Below, piece by piece: positions 1-8,413 of a stretch of 64,000 nt of DNA; the stretch's first letter is position 1; every line of letters starts with the position of its first letter. The stretch lies in contig JAKVKH010000001.1 in assembly GCA_022486625.1 (NCBI GenBank), positions 186,001-250,000 on the forward strand. Direction: 5' to 3'. The stretch comes from Butyrivibrio sp. GTDB taxonomy: Bacteria > Bacillota > Clostridia > Lachnospirales > Lachnospiraceae. The notes below the pieces were generated by a model that worked only from the letters and a program-made list of their open reading frames with translations, was not told where the DNA came from and searched no databases. A program made the translations under genes and the position numbers.

Positions 1-1248
1 CTGGATTATCCGCAGTGGCATGAAAAGGATATTGCCTCTTTTGTCAAAGCAAGGCGAAGCCATCCATGTGTCATTATGTGGAGTATCGGAAATGAGATTG
101 ATTATCCGAATGATCCGTACTGTCATGAAAGCTTTGCAGAGGTGACCGGGAATAATGACAATGGTAAGCCGCTTGAAGAGCGCAGATACGATCCGGATAA
201 GCCGGATGCGATGCGGCTCGTCGCACTGGCACAGAATCTTGCAGAACTGGTAAAAAAATATGACACCACAAGACCGGTGTCACTTGCCAGTGCATTTCCG
301 GAGCTGTCTTCAAGGACAGGCTTGTTCAGATCACTGGATGTCATCGGCTATAACTATAAAGAACAGTTTTATGAAGCAGATCATAAAAGGTTTCCGGATC
401 AGCCGATTTTCGGAAGTGAAAACGGCCATGATCTGGCGGCATGGAAAGCAGTAACAGAGCATCCGTATATTGCAGGACAGTGCCTCTGGACCGGAATTGA
501 CTATCTCGGCGAAACAACAGGATGGCCGGCGCATGGTTCCAGGGCAGGACATCTGACAACAGCAGGATTTGAAAAGGAAGATTACTATTTCAGGCAGAGC
601 CTGTGGACTGAGAAGCCGATGATCAGACTCTGCGTGTGCGAACCGGATGCAGGAGACTGGATGGAACTGCGCAGGCATTCATGGAATGCCGCGCAGGGAA
701 CAATGGTCAGGGCAGAGGTATATACCAATCTGCCGCAGGCGGAGCTCTTTCTGAATGGAAGAAGCCTTGGACGACAGGTTCACAGGGATGAAAAAGGAAA
801 ATTTGTATGGGTGCTGCCATATGAAAACGGAGAACTCAGGGCAGCAGGATACAGCAGTGCTGACAGTAGGGAAACGGTGACAGATATCATCCGTTCGCAG
901 AAGCAGAGCTGCAGGCTGGGGCTCAGGCTCCTGGAGCAGACGCTCCTTGCGGATGGCAACAGCATCGGGCAGGTTCAGATCGATGTACTGGATGCAGACG
1001 GAAATCTGCAGCCGGAAGCAGAAGATCTGATTGAAACAGAGGTCAGTGGACAGGCATCATTCCTCCACATGGACAATGGAAACCTTGCGGATATCACACC
1101 ATATACGGCCAGGCAGAGGCGGGCCTTTGGCGGGCATCTGATGCTGTACATCAGGACATCAGAAAGCCCGGGAGAAATTGTGATTTCTGCAGGAAGCAGA
1201 AATACCGGGCATGCACAGCTCCGTTTCCGCACAGAGGCAGCAGAATAA
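1..1248 (+). CDS. Glycoside hydrolase family 2 beta-galactosidase, C-terminal part
   Basis: The gene enters from the left edge in frame 1, so the N-terminal sugar-binding and immunoglobulin-like domains are missing. 415 codons remain. The fragment opens in the GH2 TIM barrel: SHPCVIMWSIGNE carries the acid/base Glu at codon 32, and IFGSENG carries the likely nucleophile Glu at codon 140. WTGIDYLGE follows, then a beta-sandwich C-terminal part (from about codon 190) of the kind found after GH2 barrels. GH2 enzymes of this type hydrolyse terminal beta-galactosides or beta-glucuronides, and the exact substrate cannot be read here. Only 30 bases separate it from the GH35 gene, so the two are probably co-transcribed and controlled by the LacI regulator after them. 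Confidence 0.9.
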   Translation: MDYPQWHEKDIASFVKARRSHPCVIMWSIGNEIDYPNDPYCHESFAEVTGNNDNGKPLEERRYDPDKPDAMRLVALAQNLAELVKKYDTTRPVSLASAFPELSSRTGLFRSLDVIGYNYKEQFYEADHKRFPDQPIFGSENGHDLAAWKAVTEHPYIAGQCLWTGIDYLGETTGWPAHGSRAGHLTTAGFEKEDYYFRQSLWTEKPMIRLCVCEPDAGDWMELRRHSWNAAQGTMVRAEVYTNLPQAELFLNGRSLGRQVHRDEKGKFVWVLPYENGELRAAGYSSADSRETVTDIIRSQKQSCRLGLRLLEQTLLADGNSIGQVQIDVLDADGNLQPEAEDLIETEVSGQASFLHMDNGNLADITPYTARQRRAFGGHLMLYIRTSESPGEIVISAGSRNTGHAQLRFRTEAAE

Positions 1249-1278
1249 TCTTGAGACAAATGAATCGAGGATAGCAAC

Positions 1279-3039
1279 ATGAAGGGAATTGAAATCAAAG
1301 ACAGATTTTATCTGAATGGGGAACCGTTCCAGCTGATTTCCGGAGCTGTTCATTATTTCAGAATTGTTCCGCAGTACTGGCAGGACAGACTGGAAAAACT
1401 GAAGGCGATGGGATGTAATACGGTTGAAACCTATATTCCGTGGAATGTACATGAACCTGCCAGGGGGGAATTCCATTTTGAAGGAATGTGCGACATTGGA
1501 CATTTCATTGATCTGGCAGCGGAACTGGGACTTCATGTGATTCTGCGTCCGTCACCATATATCTGTGCAGAATGGGAATTTGGCGGGCTTCCGTCATGGC
1601 TGCTCAAAGAAGACGGCATGAAACTGCGTTGCAGTTATGAGCCGTATCAGGAACTGGTTCGCGAATACTATTCCGTACTTCTGCCATATCTGGCACCTTA
1701 CCAGATCGATCAGGGCGGTCCGGTCATCATGATGCAGATTGAAAATGAATACGGTTATTATGGCGATGATCATTCCTATATGGAATGGATGCGTGATCTG
1801 ATGAGAGAATATGGAATTACCGTACCGCTGTTTACTTCGGATGGCCCGTTTGATGATTCCTTCCGCGGGGGCAGAATCGATGGCATACTGCAGACCGGGA
1901 ACTTCGGTTCCAAGGCAGAAGAACGCTTTGGCTTCATGAAGAAATATGTGGACGGCCCGCTGGCCTGCATGGAATTCTGGCTTGGATGGTTTGACAACTG
2001 GGGAAGCGGTAAACATCACCGGACGAGCTGTGAAGAGAATACAAAAGATTTTGCCTATATGCTGGACCATGGCAATGTGAATATTTACATGTTCATCGGG
2101 GGAACGAATTTCGGCTTCATGAACGGCTCCAATTATTATGATGAACTGACGCCGGATGTTACATCTTATGATTATGATGCGATTCTGACGGAGGATGGGC
2201 AGACAACGGAAAAGTATACGGCGTTTCAGACAGAAATTGCAAAACGCATGACGCTTCCGCAGGTACAGCTTCATACAAAAATCAGCAGGAAGAGTTATGG
2301 AACGGCCGGAATGACCGGCAGTGTTTCGCTGTGGGATGCCCTTCCGTCCCTTTCAGAAGGGGTAAAAAGCAGTTTCCCTGTTTCCATGGAAAAGCTGGAT
2401 CAATCCTATGGCTATATTCTGTACCGCATGGTACTTAAGGATACGGATCAGCTGGGAGAAATCCGCCTGATGAAAGCAAATGACAGAGCACAGATTTTTG
2501 CCGATGGCAGAGGAATACTGACACTTTATGACAGAGAACTGCTGACAGCGCATAAGCTGGAGACACCGGTTCCGATTGCACCGGAAGGAAGCAGGGTAGA
2601 TATTCTGGTGGAAAATATGGGACGTGTCAATTTCGGACCATACATGGAACAGCAGAGAAAGGGAATTGACGGGCCGGTACTGTTTAATACAAGGCAGCAT
2701 TTCGGGTTCGAAATCTACCCGCTGCCGCTTGATGATGTCAGCCGTCTGGAATTTGAAGCCGGAGAGCCTGTACAGAAAGCACCTGCATTCTACAGATATA
2801 CCTTTGAAGCAGAGGAAACGGGCGACACATTCCTGAATATGGAAGGCTTTGGCAAGGGATGCGTATTCATCAACGGGTTTAATCTTGGAAGATTCTGGGA
2901 AATCGGTCCGCAACGTACACTTTATGTGCCCGGTCCATTGCTAAAAAAGGGTATAAATGAGATAATTGTCTTCGAAACGGAAGGAACATACCAGAAGACA
3001 GTCACTTTGCAGGATAAACCGGATCTTGGACCGCAGTGA
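1279..3039 (+). CDS. Glycoside hydrolase family 35 beta-galactosidase
   Basis: 586 residues, the usual length for bacterial GH35. The enzyme releases terminal beta-linked galactose. The TIM barrel spans about residues 1-320: QIENEYG carries the acid/base Glu near 157 and CMEFWLGWFDNWG carries the nucleophile Glu near 232. A beta-rich C-terminal half follows and ends in the typical FINGFNLGRFW motif. There is no signal peptide, so it should act in the cytoplasm on imported sugars. The ATG follows a weak purine-rich site (GAGGATAG). It lies between the GH2 gene and the LacI gene, all on the same strand. Confidence 0.95.
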   Translation: MKGIEIKDRFYLNGEPFQLISGAVHYFRIVPQYWQDRLEKLKAMGCNTVETYIPWNVHEPARGEFHFEGMCDIGHFIDLAAELGLHVILRPSPYICAEWEFGGLPSWLLKEDGMKLRCSYEPYQELVREYYSVLLPYLAPYQIDQGGPVIMMQIENEYGYYGDDHSYMEWMRDLMREYGITVPLFTSDGPFDDSFRGGRIDGILQTGNFGSKAEERFGFMKKYVDGPLACMEFWLGWFDNWGSGKHHRTSCEENTKDFAYMLDHGNVNIYMFIGGTNFGFMNGSNYYDELTPDVTSYDYDAILTEDGQTTEKYTAFQTEIAKRMTLPQVQLHTKISRKSYGTAGMTGSVSLWDALPSLSEGVKSSFPVSMEKLDQSYGYILYRMVLKDTDQLGEIRLMKANDRAQIFADGRGILTLYDRELLTAHKLETPVPIAPEGSRVDILVENMGRVNFGPYMEQQRKGIDGPVLFNTRQHFGFEIYPLPLDDVSRLEFEAGEPVQKAPAFYRYTFEAEETGDTFLNMEGFGKGCVFINGFNLGRFWEIGPQRTLYVPGPLLKKGINEIIVFETEGTYQKTVTLQDKPDLGPQ

Positions 3040-3096
3040 ATGAACCTGAAAGGGTCTTTTATGTATGTTTATTAAGACATAAGGGGTGGATCACAG

Positions 3097-4146
3097 ATGG
3101 CGGTTAAAAATGTGACAATTTATGATATTGCAGAAGAAGCAGGCGTATCACCGGCAACCGTATCCCGTGTTCTGACAGGGAGCGCTAATGTCAGGCAGGA
3201 TAAGAAAAGCCGGATTGAGGAACTGATTCAGAAATATAATTTCAAGCCGAGCGCAGTGGCGCGAAGTCTTACAGATACCAGGAGAAAACTGATCGGTATC
3301 ATTGCCACAGATGTGCGAAATGTATTCTATGCGGATCTGTATGTTGCCTGCGAAATTGCAGCGGATCAGCTGGGCTACACTGTACTGCTGCTGAATTCCT
3401 TCGGTATCCGCGAGATGGAAAAAAAGCAGCTGGATAAACTGGTGGAGCAGAGGGTAGATGCGGTGATTCACCTTGGCGGTGCTGCAGATGATGTGGTGAC
3501 CAATCAGGATTATGCAGATCACCTGAATAAGGTGACCGGATCCATACCGGTAATTACTACCGGTAAACTTGACGGCACAGACTGCTACCGGGTACAGATT
3601 GATGCAGTAAGAGCGATGGATATTCTGCTGGAGCATCTGGTGGCGAACGGTAACCACAGGATTGCGCTTGCCGGCGGCCGTTATGATGTTGTATCCACAC
3701 GGGTTAAATATGATCGGTTTATGGAAAAGGCAGGAGAGTACCGGCTGGATGTAAGACCGGAATATACGGATAACTGGGGCAGCTACAATATTTTTGCCGG
3801 ACAGCAGACGATGGACAGAATGTTTGAAAACCTGCAGAAAGAGAAACTCCCCGTTCCGGAAGCGGTAATTGCAATCAATGACCAGACTGCAGCAGGAGTG
3901 ATCCGCAGCATTGAAAACCATGGCTACCGGATTCCGGAAGATATTTCGGTGGTCAGCTATGATAACGTTGATATCGCCAAAGTCATTGAACCCAATATTA
4001 CCAGTGTGGACTATGACTTTGATCATTTCGGGAAGATAATCATCGAAACGGCAATCGCTGCAATGGACGGCAAAAAAATAGACAGGCAGCAGTACATCGA
4101 GCCGACGCTGATCATTCGCAGATCAAGTGACTATCACCGCGAATAA
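3097..4146 (+). CDS. LacI family transcriptional regulator
   Basis: 349 residues. The N-terminal helix-turn-helix (TIYDIAEEAGVSPATVSRVL, residues 5-24) and hinge helix are canonical LacI/GalR. The rest is a periplasmic-binding-protein-like sugar-sensing domain containing IAINDQTAAGVIRSI and ISVVSYDN. The start has a good SD (AGGGGTGG). It follows two beta-galactosidase genes by 57 bases and probably represses this sugar locus until a sugar ligand binds. The short upstream gap has a weak GTCTT...AAGAC inverted repeat but no classic LacI palindrome that I could identify. The gene ends at a hairpin shared with the converging gene. Confidence 0.93.
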   Translation: MAVKNVTIYDIAEEAGVSPATVSRVLTGSANVRQDKKSRIEELIQKYNFKPSAVARSLTDTRRKLIGIIATDVRNVFYADLYVACEIAADQLGYTVLLLNSFGIREMEKKQLDKLVEQRVDAVIHLGGAADDVVTNQDYADHLNKVTGSIPVITTGKLDGTDCYRVQIDAVRAMDILLEHLVANGNHRIALAGGRYDVVSTRVKYDRFMEKAGEYRLDVRPEYTDNWGSYNIFAGQQTMDRMFENLQKEKLPVPEAVIAINDQTAAGVIRSIENHGYRIPEDISVVSYDNVDIAKVIEPNITSVDYDFDHFGKIIIETAIAAMDGKKIDRQQYIEPTLIIRRSSDYHRE

Positions 4147-4180
4147 AAAACCGGCAGAACTGTTTTAAAGCTCCTTCAAA

Positions 4181-4209
4181 TAACAGAGGTTGCAAAGCAA
4201 CCTCTGTTA
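4181..4209. terminator. Bidirectional hairpin between convergent genes
   Basis: A perfect 13-bp inverted repeat (4181-4193 and 4197-4209) with a 3-base AAA loop sits after the LacI gene and overlaps the stop codon of the minus-strand gene. Neither side has a strong T run, so termination efficiency is uncertain. Confidence 0.6.
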
Positions 4210-4992
4210 ATATACCTCAATCTGCGTCAGTGCAGGGAAGGGAGATGGACCGTCTGCCTGAATCAGATCTGAGAGAACCAGCCCTTCTATGCTGCGAGGG
4301 CTGAATTTGAAGCACTGTGGCAGACGGGAATCAGTAAGAGAGAGAGTTTCACTGGAGCCGTCTGAGAACGATACTTTTGCACTGGTCCAGTAGTTATCGT
4401 GGGGGTAATCGCCGCGAAGTGTCAGGCGAAGTTCATCAATCAGAACTGTTCTGCCAAATTCCAGTTTCAGCGCGGCTTTCGGATCACGGTTGATGCCCCA
4501 GCTCTCATATGGATATTCTCCGTGTGCGGTATTCTCAAAGATCCCATCGATGGCATTGCGGGCAGCGAAGACTGCTTCACCTCTGGTTTCCACGTTGGCA
4601 CTTGCATGCGGATAGAATCCGGTATCTCCATGCTGATCGTAAGGGTTAAAAGCAAGATTTCTCCGGGCATTTATTTCTTCCGGGAGTGCCATTCTGGCAC
4701 GGATGACATGGCGATCGCCCTTGAAACTTTTAGGGCTGTAGACAATGGCCTGTTCGCCGAACGGAATGGTGAAATTGATTTCTCTTTTTTCCACATAGAC
4801 GAGTGCCGGCGGCATGGTATCTTCGAACTGAATGATGCAGTAACGGCCGGGCGTGCGGATTTCCAGTGCAATGCGGTCACCCTTCTTATATTTGTTTGTG
4901 TAGACGAGACTGACGATCTCATCGGAATTACAGGTCATGAGTGTATGACCTGCCTTGTCCAGTACCTTGAGTTTGATATTTTCTGCAGACAT
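4207..4992 (-). CDS. Discoidin (F5/8 type C)-like carbohydrate-binding protein
   Basis: 261 residues from the ATG at 4992, chosen because AGAGG lies 9 bases upstream; an in-frame TTG at 5001 has no SD. Residues 1-110 form a beta-rich domain (VLDKAGHTLMTCNSDEIVSL onward). Residues 120-261 look like a discoidin/F5-8C sandwich, with AIDG, WGINRDPKAALKLEFG, DELRLTLRGDYPHDNYW and KVSFSDG. There is no signal peptide or membrane segment, which is odd for a domain usually found on secreted enzymes. It lies 49 bases downstream of the heparinase-like gene on the same strand, so they probably form an operon. Its role is likely sugar binding next to a lyase; no catalytic motif was recognised. Confidence 0.65.
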   Translation of the reverse strand: MSAENIKLKVLDKAGHTLMTCNSDEIVSLVYTNKYKKGDRIALEIRTPGRYCIIQFEDTMPPALVYVEKREINFTIPFGEQAIVYSPKSFKGDRHVIRARMALPEEINARRNLAFNPYDQHGDTGFYPHASANVETRGEAVFAARNAIDGIFENTAHGEYPYESWGINRDPKAALKLEFGRTVLIDELRLTLRGDYPHDNYWTSAKVSFSDGSSETLSLTDSRLPQCFKFSPRSIEGLVLSDLIQADGPSPFPALTQIEVY

Positions 4993-5040
4993 TTTATGCA
5001 ACCTCTTTTCTGTTATGAAGATAAATTTAAATGTAATGAT

Positions 5041-6912
5041 TCAGACCAGCTGTAAGGTAAGTTTATGATGGAAATATATTCTGGTACGGTACAGAATTTC
5101 CGGCCAGGCAGTTCTAAGGCGTGCATCTCTGATGGGAATTTCTTCGGTGGTGATCCGCTTGGCGCCTGTTACTGCGGATGCAGCCAGTGTTCCGAATTGA
5201 ATGGAACTTCCGGAAACAGATGCTTTTTCCCTGCTCATCAGCGTCAGTGCAATGAGTCCCGGATAATCCGTTTCATCAGAGATCTGAAATGAGCGATCCG
5301 GAAGAAAGCGGGCGTTTCGAAGGTAACTGCTCAGCTCCGGAACTTCGCCGTGAGCGCTGTAGGCAGCGGTCAGATCCATGGATAATCCGCAGGCACCTTC
5401 ACAGAGTCTGACACTGCGGGCACAGTACTCAGCACCCGGCAGCTGCATGAATGCTGCTCCTTCCGGATCAAATTCCGGCAGGTTATGCCAGGAGGACTGC
5501 ATCGTCCAGATTTCATAGCGCTGCGGGGAAAAGGTTTTTCTGGTGTAGCTTTCCACACCGATGTCGATCAGGAGCGGAAGACCGTTTTTGTACAGTGTGA
5601 TACTTCCGGTATCGTTATGATTATGGCTGTCAGCGTTGTTCCCGGCTTTGATTCCGGCGGTAAATGCGCCACATCTGCAGGTCAGCAGACCGTTCTTTTC
5701 ATAGAAATGGCTGTCACAGAAGTCAGAATCTGATATGGCGGGTGCCTTTACAGAAACCTGCGGCACTGCATGAAATGCCCGGATTTCAGCTTCTGCAAAG
5801 GCGGTCTGTACCAGATAAAACAGGTTGATGCCTTCACTGTCATCCGGCGCGGTGAAACGGAACGGATCAGGATCCTTGCAGAAGTCCTCGGCGGCAAAAG
5901 AGGTCAGGAGACTGCTGGAAATTCTTTTACCGAATAAATATTCTCTTGCACCGCGCAGCCCAGCCATGGGACTGCAATCAGAGAAATTCAGGTACCATGG
6001 GCCGCTGACATGCATATAGGCAATGTACTCTGCAATATTACGGATCTTTTTATCAGACCAGGCGCTGTCAAATACGCCGGGCGCAAGGCTGCAGAGAATT
6101 TCAAGAGCATTGTAAAAGGTAAGCGCTGCGTGCCGGTAATACTGGGCACCTTCACTGCAGCAACCGTCCGTTCCATAGTCCTTCAGAAAACAGTCAAGAC
6201 TGTAAGTAGCTTTACGGATGACGGCCCGGAGCATTTTCAGATCGGACGGATGCAGGGTCGAAACGGTAATCAGTACATTCTGGGTGCACCAGGGCGTCCA
6301 GTTGCACATGGGCTCATCGCCGTTTCCCATCCACCAGAAATGTGTATGCAGATACGGACGTACAATGCGGCGGTCCAGTTCAGACTTCATTCTGCGGGTA
6401 ATCGAAGGTGCATGTTTTTCCAGCTGCGGCTTCAGCAGGTAATAAACCATGGACAGGAGTGCGCCGGTTTCCGCAGCGAACAGGTCGATGACAGGGTGTG
6501 CCGGATCCGGAAGCGGCAGCTGCGGAGTATCACGAAGATAGGAATTATGTGCAGGCAGCTGCCAGGCACTTTCTTCCAGAATGGCCCAGATACTGTCAGT
6601 AATGGCAGGTAAAAGGCGCCCCTGGTGCTCAATGCATTCGGCCATGACCAGGCTGCACAGGCAGCGTCTGCGTGCAAAATAGCTTTTTTCATAGTGAGAA
6701 CGATTGCCCGTCCGGAGAAATTCTGTCCAGAGGGAAAGAGGCAGCGGCGGAATTCTTACAGCGGCAGATTTCCGGGATATACGGAAACCGGTTTCAACAA
6801 GCTGATCACCTGAAGGAAGCGCGTCCCATGCAGCACGGTCGGATATGGGCGGACAGGGAATCCAATGGCCTGGTGTCAGGGGCTTTTCATGATCATAAAG
6901 TTCATATAACAT
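5041..6912 (-). CDS. Heparinase II/III-like polysaccharide lyase
   Basis: 623 residues from the ATG at 6912, which has GGAGG 8 bases upstream. An earlier in-frame ATG at 6927 overlaps that same SD and is less likely. The N-terminal 370 residues look like the alpha/alpha toroid of these lyases. From about residue 400 comes the heparinase II/III beta-sheet domain, with DSHNHNDTGSITLY and LLIDIGVESYTRK typical of the family. Such enzymes cleave uronic-acid polysaccharides by beta-elimination, leaving unsaturated uronyl ends. No signal peptide is present, so it probably acts on imported oligosaccharides. The GH88 hydrolase encoded divergently would take the unsaturated product. The exact polymer is unknown. 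Confidence 0.85.
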   Translation of the reverse strand: MLYELYDHEKPLTPGHWIPCPPISDRAAWDALPSGDQLVETGFRISRKSAAVRIPPLPLSLWTEFLRTGNRSHYEKSYFARRRCLCSLVMAECIEHQGRLLPAITDSIWAILEESAWQLPAHNSYLRDTPQLPLPDPAHPVIDLFAAETGALLSMVYYLLKPQLEKHAPSITRRMKSELDRRIVRPYLHTHFWWMGNGDEPMCNWTPWCTQNVLITVSTLHPSDLKMLRAVIRKATYSLDCFLKDYGTDGCCSEGAQYYRHAALTFYNALEILCSLAPGVFDSAWSDKKIRNIAEYIAYMHVSGPWYLNFSDCSPMAGLRGAREYLFGKRISSSLLTSFAAEDFCKDPDPFRFTAPDDSEGINLFYLVQTAFAEAEIRAFHAVPQVSVKAPAISDSDFCDSHFYEKNGLLTCRCGAFTAGIKAGNNADSHNHNDTGSITLYKNGLPLLIDIGVESYTRKTFSPQRYEIWTMQSSWHNLPEFDPEGAAFMQLPGAEYCARSVRLCEGACGLSMDLTAAYSAHGEVPELSSYLRNARFLPDRSFQISDETDYPGLIALTLMSREKASVSGSSIQFGTLAASAVTGAKRITTEEIPIRDARLRTAWPEILYRTRIYFHHKLTLQLV

Positions 6913-7190
6913 ATTTTTTTCCTCCATGTCCGAGCATGTATTCCGAAAGCGCGTGATTCAGAACGGGGATGCAACGCATCTGCTTTTAATATCTGTGCTT
7001 CGGTACTATCGCTTTCAGTTTACAGGAAGCAGGAGGGCATTTCAATATTTTGGAAGCGCAAGGCGCTGATAGTCAACATTTTCGACAAAATATGAAAGGT
7101 AATCACAGGAAATAAAAGAGATAATAGAAATGCAGGATGAAAGATAAAAAAGGAAACCGAAAATCAAAGAAACGCAGGGGAGAAAGAGAA
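6913..7190. promoter_or_regulatory. Divergent control region between lyase and GH88 genes
   Basis: The 278-base gap between two divergent, functionally linked genes must hold both promoters. Two inverted repeats are visible: AGCGC-aag-GCGCT (7055-7067) and ATTTT-cgac-AAAAT (7078-7091). Either could bind a regulator. No clear -35/-10 pair was identified. Confidence 0.4.
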
Positions 7191-8360
7191 ATGGAACATA
7201 TGGAAAGTGTGAAAATACAGCCGATCGAAGCCAGAGAAGTCAGAGCAGCACTTGAAAGAGCAGCGGCGCAGACGGAGATGAATCTGCCTGTTTATGACGG
7301 GCATTGCCAGAATCATTCCAGTGTGAACGGGGTATATCCTGTCTGCGAGAATACGCAGTGGACCTGCGGGTTCTGGCCTGGAGAGATCTGGCTGGCCTAT
7401 GAGCTGACAGGAAAAGAGAAATTTAAAATCGCGGCGCTTAAGCTGACAGACAGCTTTGCAGAGAGAATAGAGAAAAAAATCGAAGTCGATCATCACGATA
7501 TGGGATTTCTGTACAGCCCGTCCTGCGTGGCAGCTTACAAGCTGACAGAAAGCGAAACGGGGAAAAAGGCAGCCATTCTGGCGGCAGATCAGCTGATCTC
7601 AAGATTTCAGAAAAAGGGAAGCTTTATTCAGGCCTGGGGTGCAATGGACGACCCGTCCTGCTACAGATATATTATTGACTGCCTTCTGAATCTGCCTCTT
7701 TTATACTGGGCAGGGGAAGTGACAGGAAAGGCTGAATATGCGGATATTGCACATCAGCATATCACCACCTGCCTGAAAAATTCATTCCGGCCGGATGGTT
7801 CTACCTATCATACATTTTATATGAATCCGGACGGAACCCCTTCGCACGGTGCAACCTGTCAGGGCTACCGCGATGACAGCTTCTGGGCAAGAGGACAGGC
7901 GTGGGGCGTTTACGGCAGTATTTTAAGCTACCGGTATACGAAGAATCCGGAATATCTGGATACGTTCCGGAAAGCACTGGCGTTTTATCAGACGAGGCTT
8001 CCGCAGGATCTGGTGCCCTACTGGGACATGATCTTTACACAGGGAAGCGATGAGCCGAGAGATTCTTCTTCCGCGGCAATTGTGGCGTGCGGACTTCTGG
8101 AAGCGGTCAAATATCTGAAAGGTGAAGAGCAGAAGAGCTGCATGGAACTGGCCCGCCGTATGGTCGGGAGCCTGGTACGCAGTTATACTCCTGCATCGGT
8201 ATCAAAGGGCGCAGGGCAGATTCTGCATGGTACCTATTCCAAAAAGAGCCCGTATAATACCTGCACACCGGAAGGCGTGGATGAGTATACCAGCTGGGGA
8301 GATTATTTCTATATGGAAGCACTGACCAGACTGGACCGGGACTGGGAACTGTATTGGTAA
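7191..8360 (+). CDS. GH88 unsaturated glucuronyl hydrolase
   Basis: 389 residues from the ATG at 7191, which has CAGGGGAG 8 bases upstream. An in-frame ATG at 7137 would add a very basic leader and has a poorer SD. GH88 enzymes hydrate the double bond of unsaturated uronic acid at the end of lyase products and release the sugar. Supporting motifs are CGFWPGEIWLAYE, VDHHDMGFLYSPSC (catalytic Asp region, about residue 100), DDSFWARGQAWGVYG (about 228-242) and DSSSAAIVACGLLE. No signal peptide, so it is cytoplasmic. It is transcribed away from the heparinase-like gene and together with the DUF2264 gene, which suggests a uronate-oligosaccharide pathway. Confidence 0.95.
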   Translation: MEHMESVKIQPIEAREVRAALERAAAQTEMNLPVYDGHCQNHSSVNGVYPVCENTQWTCGFWPGEIWLAYELTGKEKFKIAALKLTDSFAERIEKKIEVDHHDMGFLYSPSCVAAYKLTESETGKKAAILAADQLISRFQKKGSFIQAWGAMDDPSCYRYIIDCLLNLPLLYWAGEVTGKAEYADIAHQHITTCLKNSFRPDGSTYHTFYMNPDGTPSHGATCQGYRDDSFWARGQAWGVYGSILSYRYTKNPEYLDTFRKALAFYQTRLPQDLVPYWDMIFTQGSDEPRDSSSAAIVACGLLEAVKYLKGEEQKSCMELARRMVGSLVRSYTPASVSKGAGQILHGTYSKKSPYNTCTPEGVDEYTSWGDYFYMEALTRLDRDWELYW

Positions 8361-8413
8361 ATCGATTGATGGTAAAGAACCACCCGGGATAATATGAAGA
8401 GGAGAAGGATGAA

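Noticed and set aside
4399..5055. 218-codon plus-strand ORF opposite the discoidin-like gene
   Set aside because: It is an open frame in the antisense of a well-supported gene, has no SD and no family-like motif.
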